DNA of 64,000 nt from Terrimonas rubra (GTDB lineage: Bacteria > Bacteroidota > Bacteroidia > Chitinophagales > Chitinophagaceae), in the NCBI RefSeq assembly GCF_042686025.1, contig NZ_JBHUOZ010000001.1:1798001-1862000 (forward strand), written 5' to 3'. Position numbers and translations under genes: made by a program. This document shows positions 8,329 to 16,235 of this stretch, piece by piece (positions within the stretch are counted from its first letter, which is position 1; each line of letters opens with the position of its first letter). The notes beneath the pieces are model-generated. The model worked only from the letters and a program-made list of their open reading frames with translations. It made no database searches and was not told where the DNA came from.

Positions 8329-9045
8329 TTACAGGCCGAGGACCTCTTTCATCCCAAAAATGCCCTTTTTGTCCTGTATAAATTCTGCGGCTATTACGGC
8401 GCCGGTGGCAAAGCCTTCCCGGTTATGGGCGGTATGGATGATTTCGATATCATCAATGGACGAGGTATACCTGATATTATGGGTTCCGGGTGCGGGGTCT
8501 TCTCTTTTACTGATGATCACCAGGTCTTCCTCGTTACTGCTGTTTTCATTTACCCATTGTTTTTTGCTGGTGAGTGATTCCATTACCCCTTCGGCCAAAG
8601 TGATAGCGGTGCCGCTGGGTGCATCTTTTTTCTGGGTATGGTGGGTTTCTTCCAGTGCTACATGGTAGTTTTTATGCGGTGCCATCAGGGCGGCCAGCTT
8701 TTTATTCAGTTCAAAGAAAATATTGACGCCAACGCTAAAATTGCTGGCATACACAAAACTGCCGTTGGTCTCTTTTACCAGGGCGGTTATCTCCGGCATC
8801 CTTTCTGTCCAGCCGGTTGAGCCGCTCACCACGGGTACATGGTGTTGCAGGAGTTTGATAATATTGTCAAAAGCGCTGTGCGGGCCGGTAAACTCAATGG
8901 CCACATCGGCCCTGGCCAGGTTTTCGGCATTAAACTCGTGGGTATTGGTTTCGTCAATTTTCAGGACAATAGTATGTCCTCTTCCAATGGCAATAGCTTC
9001 AATGGCCTTGCCCATTTTCCCGTACCCGATAATTGCGATGTTCAT
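8329..9045 (-). CDS. dapB: 4-hydroxy-tetrahydrodipicolinate reductase
   Basis: A 238-residue cytosolic enzyme reducing 4-hydroxy-tetrahydrodipicolinate with NAD(P)H, in the lysine and meso-diaminopimelate pathway. Seen: Rossmann motif GYGKMG at residues 7-12, the FTGP and SGSTGW loops, the catalytic and substrate motif EETHHTQKKDAPSGTA with its His pair and the Lys of KKDAPSGT, and HTAHNREGFATGA near the C-terminus. It is shorter than the ~270-residue E. coli enzyme, as in other Bacteroidota. It is monocistronic here, with a mosaic repeat region upstream and a perfect palindrome downstream. Confidence 0.97.
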   Translation of the reverse strand: MNIAIIGYGKMGKAIEAIAIGRGHTIVLKIDETNTHEFNAENLARADVAIEFTGPHSAFDNIIKLLQHHVPVVSGSTGWTERMPEITALVKETNGSFVYASNFSVGVNIFFELNKKLAALMAPHKNYHVALEETHHTQKKDAPSGTAITLAEGVMESLTSKKQWVNENSSNEEDLVIISKREDPAPGTHNIRYTSSIDDIEIIHTAHNREGFATGAVIAAEFIQDKKGIFGMKEVLGL

Positions 9046-9077
9046 TTTTAAGTTATAAGTAGTAAGTAATAAGTTTT

Positions 9078-9165
9078 AAGTCAGGCTAAAAGCTTAAAGC
9101 TGAAGGCTGAATGCTTAAGGCTAAGTGCTGATCAGCGAACGGGACGATGAACGGAGCGTCGCAAG
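9078..9165 (-). repeat. Mosaic intergenic repeat fragment, copy B, in the dapB-STAS gap
   Basis: The 261-bp gap 9046-9306 has no gene. It holds degenerate AAGTAGTAAGTAATAAG and GCTTAAAGCTGAAGG words, then the inverted family core GATGAACGGAGCGTCGCAA (9146-9164). Bases about 9240-9295 are another AAATC-rich word block. Confidence 0.7.
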
Positions 9166-9306
9166 TAAAGATCAATCAGGGCGCTTCAGCTGATTCAATA
9201 AAAAATAAAGCATTAAAACCTACCTATGGATTACCTGACTCAGGAAATCACCAATATGAAATCTTAAATCCCCAATCTGCGTGCTGACTTCTCCTATCAG
9301 ACCTCT

Positions 9307-9681
9307 TTATTCTCCATCCAGCAGTTCCCGCTCAATTTCCTCCATCTGTACGATGTCCCAGGCTTCGCTTTGGGAGGGCACAACATTTAAGTGCTCCAAA
9401 AGTTCATTATCTGCCAAAAATGCTTCTACCGGCTTTTGCAGGCAACATATGACAAAAGACGCATTATTTTGGTAGAAATTTTGCTGTAATGCTGCTAGCT
9501 TTTCAGCAGCAGCATGGTCTACAGCCGTTACGTTCTCAAAATTAAGCACCACATTTTTAACTTCATTTTGTAAATAAGGCTGTATCTTTTGGGTAAGTTC
9601 CGCTGTCATACTAGCAGAAATATCGCCGTCGATCGGCGTGATGACATGAAATTTCTCTTTGGTATCTATTTTGACATTCAT
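9307..9681 (-). CDS. STAS-domain protein (anti-sigma factor antagonist-like)
   Basis: A 124-residue stand-alone STAS fold, resembling SpoIIAA/RsbV anti-anti-sigma proteins. Seen: strand FHVITPIDGDISASMTAELT, the VKNVVLNFENVTAVDHAA strand-helix junction and the EHLNVVPSQSEAWDIV end. In classical antagonists this junction carries a phosphorylatable Ser/Thr (D-S-S/T-G); here it reads VDHAAAE, so phospho-switching is doubtful. A short acidic tail follows (MEEIERELLDGE). Divergent from clpC, with which it shares an overlapping promoter palindrome. Fold is likely; the partner is unknown. Confidence 0.82.
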   Translation of the reverse strand: MNVKIDTKEKFHVITPIDGDISASMTAELTQKIQPYLQNEVKNVVLNFENVTAVDHAAAEKLAALQQNFYQNNASFVICCLQKPVEAFLADNELLEHLNVVPSQSEAWDIVQMEEIERELLDGE

Positions 9682-9730
9682 GATTGCAGGTTTATGAACA
9701 TTAGGTTTATAATTATGCTAAAACAAGTAC

Positions 9731-9742
9731 CAAATATATTTG
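9731..9742. promoter_or_regulatory. Overlapping divergent -7 elements for STAS gene and clpC
   Basis: The 12-bp palindrome CAAATATATTTG contains TATATTTG on both strands: plus 9735-9742, 30 nt before clpC; minus 9738-9731, 49 nt before the STAS gene. A minus-strand TTTG lies 16 bp upstream (9758-9755). Confidence 0.6.
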
Positions 9743-9772
9743 TTAATATTGTATCAAACCATATAAGTACAA

Positions 9773-12301
9773 ATGGATAATAATTTTTCAGCACAAGTTA
9801 AGGAGATCATATCGTTTAGTAGGGAGGAAGCGCTGCGATTGGGAAATGATTTCATAGGAACAGAACACCTGTTGCTTGGCCTTATCCGTGAGGGCGATAA
9901 TACCGCTGTCAGGATATTGAAAAGCTTTAATGTTGATCTGTACGAGCTTCGAAAGGAAATTGAACTGGCCGTTAAGGATAAAACCGGGAAAAATATTGCC
10001 AATATCAACAGCCTGCCCCTGACAAGGCAAGCCGAGAAAGTAATACGGGTAACGGTTTTAGAGGCCAAGGCACTGAAAAGCTCCACCGTGGAAACAGAGC
10101 ACCTTATGCTATCGATTTTGAAGAACAAAGAAAATATTGCTACTCAAATTTTAAATCAGTTTGACGTGGATTACGATTTATTCAGACAGGAACTGGGCAT
10201 TGTTAAGTCTAACGATCCCCGGGCAGATTACGCCGACGAAAACGAAGACGATTTTGACGACGAAAAGAAATATGCACAACAAAAAGGCGGTTCGGGCAAA
10301 CAGGGTGCGGCCAAGAGTAAAACCCCGGTTTTAGACAATTTTGGCCGTGATATTACCAAGTTGGCCGAATTAGGTACCCTTGACCCCATTGTAGGCCGTG
10401 AGGCCGAGATAGAGCGGGTGTCGCAGATATTGTCGCGCCGTAAAAAGAACAACCCTATTTTAATTGGTGAGCCGGGTGTGGGTAAAACCGCAATTGTGGA
10501 AGGCCTGGCGCTGCGCATTGTGCAGCGGAAAGTAAGCCGGGTATTGTTTGATAAAAGGGTAGTTTCCCTTGACCTGGCAGCCCTGGTGGCGGGTACAAAA
10601 TACCGTGGCCAGTTTGAGGAGCGTATGAAAGCCATTATGAACGAATTAGAGAAAAACAGGGATGTGATCCTGTTCATTGATGAGCTGCATACCATTGTTG
10701 GTGCCGGTGGTGCCAGCGGTTCCCTGGATGCCTCCAATATATTTAAACCGGCCCTGGCCCGCGGTGAACTGCAATGCATTGGCGCCTCAACCTTAGATGA
10801 ATACCGTCAGTATATTGAGAAAGACGGTGCTTTGGACAGGCGTTTCCAGAAAGTAATTATTGATCCGCCAAGCGTGGACGATACCATACAGATATTGAAT
10901 AACATTAAAAGTAAGTACGAAGACTACCATAATGTTGTTTATGACCAGGAAGCCATTGATGCCTGCGTTAAATTAAGTGACCGCTATGTTACTGACCGTT
11001 TGTTGCCCGATAAGGCCATTGACGTGATGGACGAAGTAGGCGCCAGGGTGCATTTGAAAAATATTAATGTACCGGACAATATTGTAGAACTGGAAAAGAA
11101 AATAGAAGACGTTAAGGTAGAGAAAAATAAGGTAGTGAAAAGCCAGAAGTTTGAAGAAGCGGCTTCCCTGCGTGATGCGGAGAAAAGGCTGGCCGAACAA
11201 CTGGAAAAAGCAAAAACAGACTGGGAAGAAGAAAGCAAACATAAACGTTACCCGATCACAGAAGAATCTATTGCAGAAGTGATCAGTATGATGACGGGTA
11301 TACCGGTAAAACGTATGGTGGAGGCCGAGACCGACAAGTTGCGCAAAATGGGCGACGACATGAAGGGTATGGTGATAGGCCAGGACGAAGCCATTACCAA
11401 AGTGGTAAAAGCTATACAGCGTAACCGTGTTGGCTTAAAAGATCCTAAAAAACCCATTGGTACCTTTATATTCTTAGGTCCTACCGGTGTAGGTAAAACC
11501 GAGCTGGCCCGTTCGCTGGCACGCCACATGTTTGACTCGGAAGATGCGCTGATCCGTATTGATATGAGTGAATACATGGAGAAATTTACCGTAAGCCGTT
11601 TAATTGGTGCACCTCCGGGTTATGTTGGTTATGAAGAAGGCGGACAGCTGACCGAAAGGGTACGCCGTAAACCTTACAGTGTGATCCTGCTGGACGAGAT
11701 TGAAAAAGCGCACCCCGATATTTATAATATTTTATTACAGGTATTGGATGATGGCCAGCTGACCGATGGTTTAGGCCGTAAGGTGAACTTTAAGAACAGT
11801 CTGATCATCATGACCTCTAATATTGGTGTACGCCAGTTGAAGGATTTTGGTGCAGGTGTGGGCTTTACCACGGCCGCCAAAATAGAGCATGAGGATGAGG
11901 CTAATAAAGCGGTGATTGAAAAAGCGCTGAAACGTACTTTCTCACCGGAGTTCCTCAACCGTATTGATGATGTGATCATCTTTAACAGCCTGACCAAGGA
12001 CAATATTTACCTGATCATTGATATCCTGATGAAGGGTGTGATGAAAAGGATCAAAGACCTGGGCTTTGGCCTGGAGCTGACAGAAGAGGCAAAATCATTC
12101 CTGGCCGATAAAGGGTACGATGTACAGTTTGGTGCAAGACCTTTACACAGGGCTATTCAAAAATACCTGGAAGACCCGCTGGCGGAAGAAATTCTGAACA
12201 TGAGCGTTAAACCCGGTGATACATTGATAGCCGAACTGGATAAGGAAAACGATAAAATAAAATTTATCTACAAACCCCAGGAAAAAGCATCGGAAGTATA
12301 A
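9773..12301 (+). CDS. clpC: ATP-dependent Clp protease ATP-binding subunit ClpC
   Basis: An 842-residue HSP100 unfoldase that feeds substrates to ClpP. Domains: double Clp-N repeat (1-~145), an acidic linker (DYADENEDDFDDE), AAA-1 with Walker A GEPGVGKT (~232) and Walker B VILFIDELHTI, a UVR-type coiled middle region (KVVKSQKFEEAASLRDAEKRL-like, ~453-480) that marks ClpC rather than ClpA/ClpB, AAA-2 with Walker A GPTGVGKTE (~571) and the small D2 domain. VGF in GAGVGFTT (~697) matches the ClpP-docking loop. Divergent promoter shared with the STAS gene; terminator at 12363. Confidence 0.97.
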   Translation: MDNNFSAQVKEIISFSREEALRLGNDFIGTEHLLLGLIREGDNTAVRILKSFNVDLYELRKEIELAVKDKTGKNIANINSLPLTRQAEKVIRVTVLEAKALKSSTVETEHLMLSILKNKENIATQILNQFDVDYDLFRQELGIVKSNDPRADYADENEDDFDDEKKYAQQKGGSGKQGAAKSKTPVLDNFGRDITKLAELGTLDPIVGREAEIERVSQILSRRKKNNPILIGEPGVGKTAIVEGLALRIVQRKVSRVLFDKRVVSLDLAALVAGTKYRGQFEERMKAIMNELEKNRDVILFIDELHTIVGAGGASGSLDASNIFKPALARGELQCIGASTLDEYRQYIEKDGALDRRFQKVIIDPPSVDDTIQILNNIKSKYEDYHNVVYDQEAIDACVKLSDRYVTDRLLPDKAIDVMDEVGARVHLKNINVPDNIVELEKKIEDVKVEKNKVVKSQKFEEAASLRDAEKRLAEQLEKAKTDWEEESKHKRYPITEESIAEVISMMTGIPVKRMVEAETDKLRKMGDDMKGMVIGQDEAITKVVKAIQRNRVGLKDPKKPIGTFIFLGPTGVGKTELARSLARHMFDSEDALIRIDMSEYMEKFTVSRLIGAPPGYVGYEEGGQLTERVRRKPYSVILLDEIEKAHPDIYNILLQVLDDGQLTDGLGRKVNFKNSLIIMTSNIGVRQLKDFGAGVGFTTAAKIEHEDEANKAVIEKALKRTFSPEFLNRIDDVIIFNSLTKDNIYLIIDILMKGVMKRIKDLGFGLELTEEAKSFLADKGYDVQFGARPLHRAIQKYLEDPLAEEILNMSVKPGDTLIAELDKENDKIKFIYKPQEKASEV

Positions 12302-12362
12302 AGTAAAAACCGGAAACGATAAGTTCCGGGAAGTATAATAAAACAGATTGGGTAGTAAGTTA

Positions 12363-12391
12363 AAAGCTCCGGGTAAACCGGAGCTTTTTTA
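12363..12391. terminator. Rho-independent terminator after clpC
   Basis: Stem AAAGCTCCGG/CCGGAGCTTT with loop GTAAA and a T run on the plus strand; TTTT on the minus strand may also stop the convergent gene at 12433. Confidence 0.9.
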
Positions 12392-12432
12392 TATTGTAGT
12401 ATCATCACCGATACATGAAAATCATATTACTA

Positions 12433-14139
12433 TCATTTTACCGTAATCTTGCCCACCGATACTTTACTTTTAATTAACCCGGTGTAGGTTTTTCCCACCA
12501 GGTACATATCCTTTCCAAAAATGGACGAAAGCCGGGGCATGGCAGTCGGAATACCGTCATTGGAAAAGAAAAGTTTTCGAGCTATTTTCCCGGTCGCCAC
12601 ATCAACGGTAACGGTAAAACAGCTGGATTTTTTATAGGTTTGAATTTTCTTTACTTTATTTCCGGGTTCAGTTACTGAACTATTATTAGTGTTATCGTTA
12701 AAAAAAAGTAGAATACTGTTATTTATTTGCATGCTGCCATAGCCTGCATAAAATGGGGTTGTGCTATTTGCAAAAAAACGATCCATTTTAATATCAAATG
12801 ATAGTTGATCAGAGTTCCCGGTAAAGATTTCCAACTGATTTTTAGGTAACACTTTGATCCAGCCTATATTGTTATTGGCCTCTATTTTACTTATCATAAT
12901 ATCTCCACATTCATAAACCTGTGTTATTTGAGTATGTTGTTTACTACCAATGCCGTTTGTGTTGTATGAATAGCTGGTGCGCCGGTATTCATTATATTCT
13001 TCTGCCATTAGGATCAATCCTCCATCATTGGTAAAATAAATATTGCGGAAAACCATATTCCTGGAAAAACCTTCGTCCTCTTCTTTCTCTTTTTTTGCTG
13101 CTTCCCGTTCTTTCTTTTCAGCTTTAGTTTCTTCTTCGTCCTCACTGTCCTCCGTTTCTTTTACACTTGCTAACATCGACTGATCAATTGTTTTTTCAGT
13201 GGTGCTGATGACCTCACCGTTTAAGGTATTAATGCGCTGTACCAAAAGACCATCAATTGACTTATTCTTTTTATCGTTACTATAAAATGCAGCCAGTGCA
13301 ATATGATGGTTCTTATCAAAAACTAATTTGGCGCTGTTTAACCACTTGCCATTAATAGTAGTGTTTAACTCTTTTTCAAGTACACCTTTATCATTGTACA
13401 AACTAATATTATAGCTGGCAAATGCTAAAAATTTAGCCTTCTTCTTTTTACCTTCCATAAATTCATAAGTACGGCCGATCAGGAATATTTTCTTTTCCGG
13501 GGTATAGATCAAATCTTCCAGCTTGTAACTGTCTTTATCGTACTGGTTGGTAATATTAATGGTTTTACCCAGTGCCTTTAGTTCCCTGGAAAACTCGGTT
13601 AACTGGTAGGTATTTTTATTGTTCGACTCAAGACTATTAACCACCAGGAATGTTGTACTGTCCGTGTTATAAGTAATTTTAAAATCGGCCCGGTCTTTTT
13701 TTGAATCTAAATTAATATTACTCAGTTCCTGCCATTCTTTAATAAGGTCACCTGAGTTTTTATCAACCTCTGCGGCATAAATTACCAGGTTATTATTTTT
13801 TTTACTTTCCGATGCAAAAGCAAACAATTTTTCCTGTAAAGCAAAGAACTGCATGAAGGATTTACCTTTCAGCTCTTTGTTATAATCTTTGTCATATACT
13901 TCGATTAAATTTTTATCCAGTTTAATTAGTTTGGCCGTATGTTTGGCCCAGGCTCCCATGATAAAAGAATTGACAAAATGCCCTTCCTGGAGATAAACAC
14001 CGGATTTATCGGCATGAATAACCTGAAGGTCGGTACTGCCTTTGCCTATTTTAAATTCCTGGCCCCATTTAACAGAAGGGCGTTGTGCACAAAGTGTTAC
14101 TGTTGTTAACAGGCATAGTAATAACAGGTACGGTCGCAT
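12433..14139 (-). CDS. Secreted protein of unknown function
   Basis: I do not recognise this family. Read from ATG 14139 it is 568 residues with a clean signal peptide (MRPYLLLLCLLTTVTLCAQ); an upstream in-frame ATG at 14223 would bury that signal, so it was rejected. The mature part is rich in beta-propeller-like strands (repeated YDKDYNKELKG, FLIGRTYEF and MAEEYNEYRR-type stretches) with a very charged Asp/Glu/Lys segment in the middle (EDEEETKAEKKEREAAKKEK). Probably periplasmic or outer-membrane associated. It is convergent with clpC. A near-consensus TATATTTA lies upstream. Confidence 0.8.
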   Translation of the reverse strand: MRPYLLLLCLLTTVTLCAQRPSVKWGQEFKIGKGSTDLQVIHADKSGVYLQEGHFVNSFIMGAWAKHTAKLIKLDKNLIEVYDKDYNKELKGKSFMQFFALQEKLFAFASESKKNNNLVIYAAEVDKNSGDLIKEWQELSNINLDSKKDRADFKITYNTDSTTFLVVNSLESNNKNTYQLTEFSRELKALGKTINITNQYDKDSYKLEDLIYTPEKKIFLIGRTYEFMEGKKKKAKFLAFASYNISLYNDKGVLEKELNTTINGKWLNSAKLVFDKNHHIALAAFYSNDKKNKSIDGLLVQRINTLNGEVISTTEKTIDQSMLASVKETEDSEDEEETKAEKKEREAAKKEKEEDEGFSRNMVFRNIYFTNDGGLILMAEEYNEYRRTSYSYNTNGIGSKQHTQITQVYECGDIMISKIEANNNIGWIKVLPKNQLEIFTGNSDQLSFDIKMDRFFANSTTPFYAGYGSMQINNSILLFFNDNTNNSSVTEPGNKVKKIQTYKKSSCFTVTVDVATGKIARKLFFSNDGIPTAMPRLSSIFGKDMYLVGKTYTGLIKSKVSVGKITVK

Positions 14140-14258
14140 AAAATTGGTGGCTGGTTGGTTTTGTGAAATAATTTGGTATTGTTTGTAAATATAAAAAGGG
14201 TGGTGTGCGGGTAAAGCCTGCACAAAAAACTAATAATATAGTATGGTATGATGGGAGT

Positions 14259-15041
14259 TTATAATTTAAGAACGCCTTCAAAAACTCTCTCTGCCGGCCC
14301 TGATAGCCATATGTTTTCGAAACGTCCTTCCTCGGTACGGTCAAATTCTACCTCAAGCGTACCGCCCAGGGTTTTAACCATTACATCATTATAACCACTT
14401 TCATTGTGATAGTGCGTCAATGCGGCAGCCGTTACGCCGGTTCCGCAGGAATAGGTTTCGTCCTCTACACCCCGTTCGTAGGTGCGTACAATAATATCGC
14501 TGTCGCCCACCTGCTCTACAAAGTTTACATTAATGCCTTCCTGCTCATAATCTTTGCTGTAACGGATGCTGCGGCCTTTTTCAAAAACGTCCAGGTTCAT
14601 TACATCGATAGCCGGGCGTATATAATGGGGAGAGCCGGTATTCAATATAAAATCGCCCCGTTCTTTGATCACTTTATCAACGTCCATCATTTTTAGTGAG
14701 ACGGTCCCGTCAAAATCTATCTCCGCGTCATGCGGGCCGTCTACGGCTATAAAACGGTACTGGTTGCGGTGAATACCCAGGTGATAGGCAAATTTTACAA
14801 TGCAGCGGCCACCATTACCGCACATGGTGCCTTCGTTGCCATCGGCATTGTAATACTTCATTTCAAAATCAAAGCCTTCTTTTTCATTTAGTAGCATCAG
14901 GCCGTCGGCGCCAATACCAAAACGGCGGTCGCACAGGTGTTTGATCTGTTCAGTGGTCAGGCTGCTGAACGCCCTGGAGCGGTTGTCTATCAGTATAAAA
15001 TCATTGCCGGTACCCTGGTATTTAAAAAAAGGAACTATCAT
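14259..15041 (-). CDS. dapF: Diaminopimelate epimerase
   Basis: A 260-residue PLP-independent epimerase converting LL- to meso-diaminopimelate for lysine and peptidoglycan. Both catalytic cysteines are present: Cys74 in MCGNGGRC and the second in SCGTGVTAAA (about residue 198). The N-terminal KYQGTGNDFILID and the phosphate-like loop GIGADGLM are also typical. Its ATG overlaps the TGA of the upstream nucleoside phosphorylase gene (ATGA), which implies translational coupling from the promoter at 15938-15968. The pairing of dapF with a nucleoside phosphorylase has no obvious pathway logic. Confidence 0.97.
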   Translation of the reverse strand: MIVPFFKYQGTGNDFILIDNRSRAFSSLTTEQIKHLCDRRFGIGADGLMLLNEKEGFDFEMKYYNADGNEGTMCGNGGRCIVKFAYHLGIHRNQYRFIAVDGPHDAEIDFDGTVSLKMMDVDKVIKERGDFILNTGSPHYIRPAIDVMNLDVFEKGRSIRYSKDYEQEGINVNFVEQVGDSDIIVRTYERGVEDETYSCGTGVTAAALTHYHNESGYNDVMVKTLGGTLEVEFDRTEEGRFENIWLSGPAERVFEGVLKL

Positions 15042-15916
15042 ATATGTGCGGAAAAAATATCTAAAAATTTAACGATCAGGTTTTCAACAGCTTTTTTACC
15101 GTCCTTGGAAAACTCTTTTACAATGCGGTTGGCCACAATGGCATTTACAGCCAGGCAATTATGCCCCAGTAATTTACCCAGACCAAAAATAGCCGATGTT
15201 TCCATCTCGAAATTGGTGATACGGTACTGGCCGTAGCTGAAATCGGTCAGGCGGTCAATTAACTGCGGGTTGCGGATGCCCAGGCGTAATATTCGTCCCT
15301 GGGGGCCATAAAAGCCGGGGCAGGTAACTGTAATACCCTGGTGAAAGCCATCCACAAAATGTTTTAACAAAGAAGGGGCCGCATTGTTGATATAAGGCAT
15401 GTTCATTTGCCCGTGCATCTGGGTATGGGTTACAAAAGCCTGTAACAGGTTGTCGTTATCGTCGTTCTGGTCAAAACGGTAAAAATTCAGCAGGTTGTCA
15501 ATGCCCAGTCCGTGCGTAGATGCTACAAAACTGTCTACGGGAATATCGGCCTGTAAAGCGCCGGAAGTACCTACCCGGATAATATTGAGGGACCTTAATT
15601 CCTTTTTAATGGTGCGGGTCTCAAAATCAATATTGGCCAGGGCGTCCAGCTCGTTCATTACAATATCAATATTATCCGGACCAATGCCGGAAGATAGTAC
15701 GGTAAGGCGTTTTTTACCGATATAGCCGGTATGGGACACGAATTCGCGGTGTTGGTTTTTAAACTCAACACTGTCAAAATGTTTGCTGAACTCCTTTACA
15801 CGGTCCGGGTCGCCAACGGTTACAATGGTATCTGCCAGTTCTTCGGGCCTGATATCGAGGTGGTAAATAGCTCCGCGGTCGTTTATAATTAATTCAGATG
15901 CTGCAATTTGGCTCAT
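15038..15916 (-). CDS. Nucleoside phosphorylase (uridine phosphorylase-like)
   Basis: A 292-residue PNP/UDP-superfamily enzyme, cleaving nucleosides with phosphate to a base and ribose-1-phosphate. Seen: phosphate-site motif TVGDPDRV, SSGIGPDN (family Gly-rich loop), IIRVGTSGALQADIPV and the nucleoside-binding FEMETSAIFGLGKLLGH. It resembles Bacteroidota proteins annotated as uridine phosphorylase; base specificity is not proven. Start: ATG 15916 (MSQIAASEL), 21 nt after a textbook promoter; an ATG at 15967 was rejected because it lies upstream of that promoter. The stop overlaps the dapF start by 4 bp. Confidence 0.92.
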   Translation of the reverse strand: MSQIAASELIINDRGAIYHLDIRPEELADTIVTVGDPDRVKEFSKHFDSVEFKNQHREFVSHTGYIGKKRLTVLSSGIGPDNIDIVMNELDALANIDFETRTIKKELRSLNIIRVGTSGALQADIPVDSFVASTHGLGIDNLLNFYRFDQNDDNDNLLQAFVTHTQMHGQMNMPYINNAAPSLLKHFVDGFHQGITVTCPGFYGPQGRILRLGIRNPQLIDRLTDFSYGQYRITNFEMETSAIFGLGKLLGHNCLAVNAIVANRIVKEFSKDGKKAVENLIVKFLDIFSAHI

Positions 15917-15937
15917 ACGGCTGTTTTTATTATGGGT

Positions 15938-15968
15938 CAAAAATATCCTATTTTTACTGCCTGTCAAA
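15938..15968 (-). promoter_or_regulatory. Full consensus promoter for the phosphorylase-dapF operon
   Basis: Minus-strand TTTG (15968-15965), 19 bp spacer, TATTTTTG (15945-15938). This is one of two exact TTTG-N19-TAnnTTTG matches found, and it fixes the downstream start at 15916. Confidence 0.75.
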
Positions 15969-16007
15969 AAACCATCTAAAGGTGATGGAAAGCTGCAAAT
16001 CTTACCT

Positions 16008-16015
16008 TACATTTG
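16008..16015 (+). promoter_or_regulatory. -7 element for tRNA-Cys
   Basis: TACATTTG (perfect TAnnTTTG) ends 19 nt before the tRNA 5' end; no clear -33 TTG was found. Confidence 0.5.
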
Positions 16016-16034
16016 CATCCCCGAAAGGGTAATT

Positions 16035-16105
16035 GGTCCTGTGGCCGAGTGGCTAGGCAGAGCTCTGCAAAAGCTCGTACAGCGGTTCGAATCCGCTCGG
16101 GACCT
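16035..16105 (+). tRNA. tRNA-Cys (anticodon GCA)
   Basis: The full cloverleaf can be drawn by hand. Acceptor GGTCCTG pairs with CGGGACC (one G-T). The D stem is GCC/GGC. The anticodon stem GAGCT/AGCTC has loop CTGCAAA, giving anticodon GCA. The T arm is AGCGG-TTCGAAT-CCGCT. The discriminator is U, as required for Cys; CCA is not encoded. An AT-rich accessory island follows directly downstream. Confidence 0.97.
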
Positions 16106-16107
16106 CG

Positions 16108-16143
16108 AAAAGGGATAATTGAATAACAATTATCCCTTTTTTA
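16108..16143 (+). terminator. Rho-independent terminator after tRNA-Cys
   Basis: Stem AAAAGGGATAATTG/CAATTATCCCTTTT, loop AATAA, followed by further T residues. Confidence 0.9.
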
Positions 16144-16235
16144 TTAACTGTAAATATATCAGCTTTAATAAGTTGTGGCTTTTTTTCTGTTTAGTAGTAA
16201 TAGTTCTGGAATGGAAAGCTAACAGGTTTTGACAA

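Noticed and set aside
10228..10779. A 183-residue minus-strand ORF inside clpC
   Set aside because: Shadow frame of a well-conserved AAA+ gene; no motif and no promoter.
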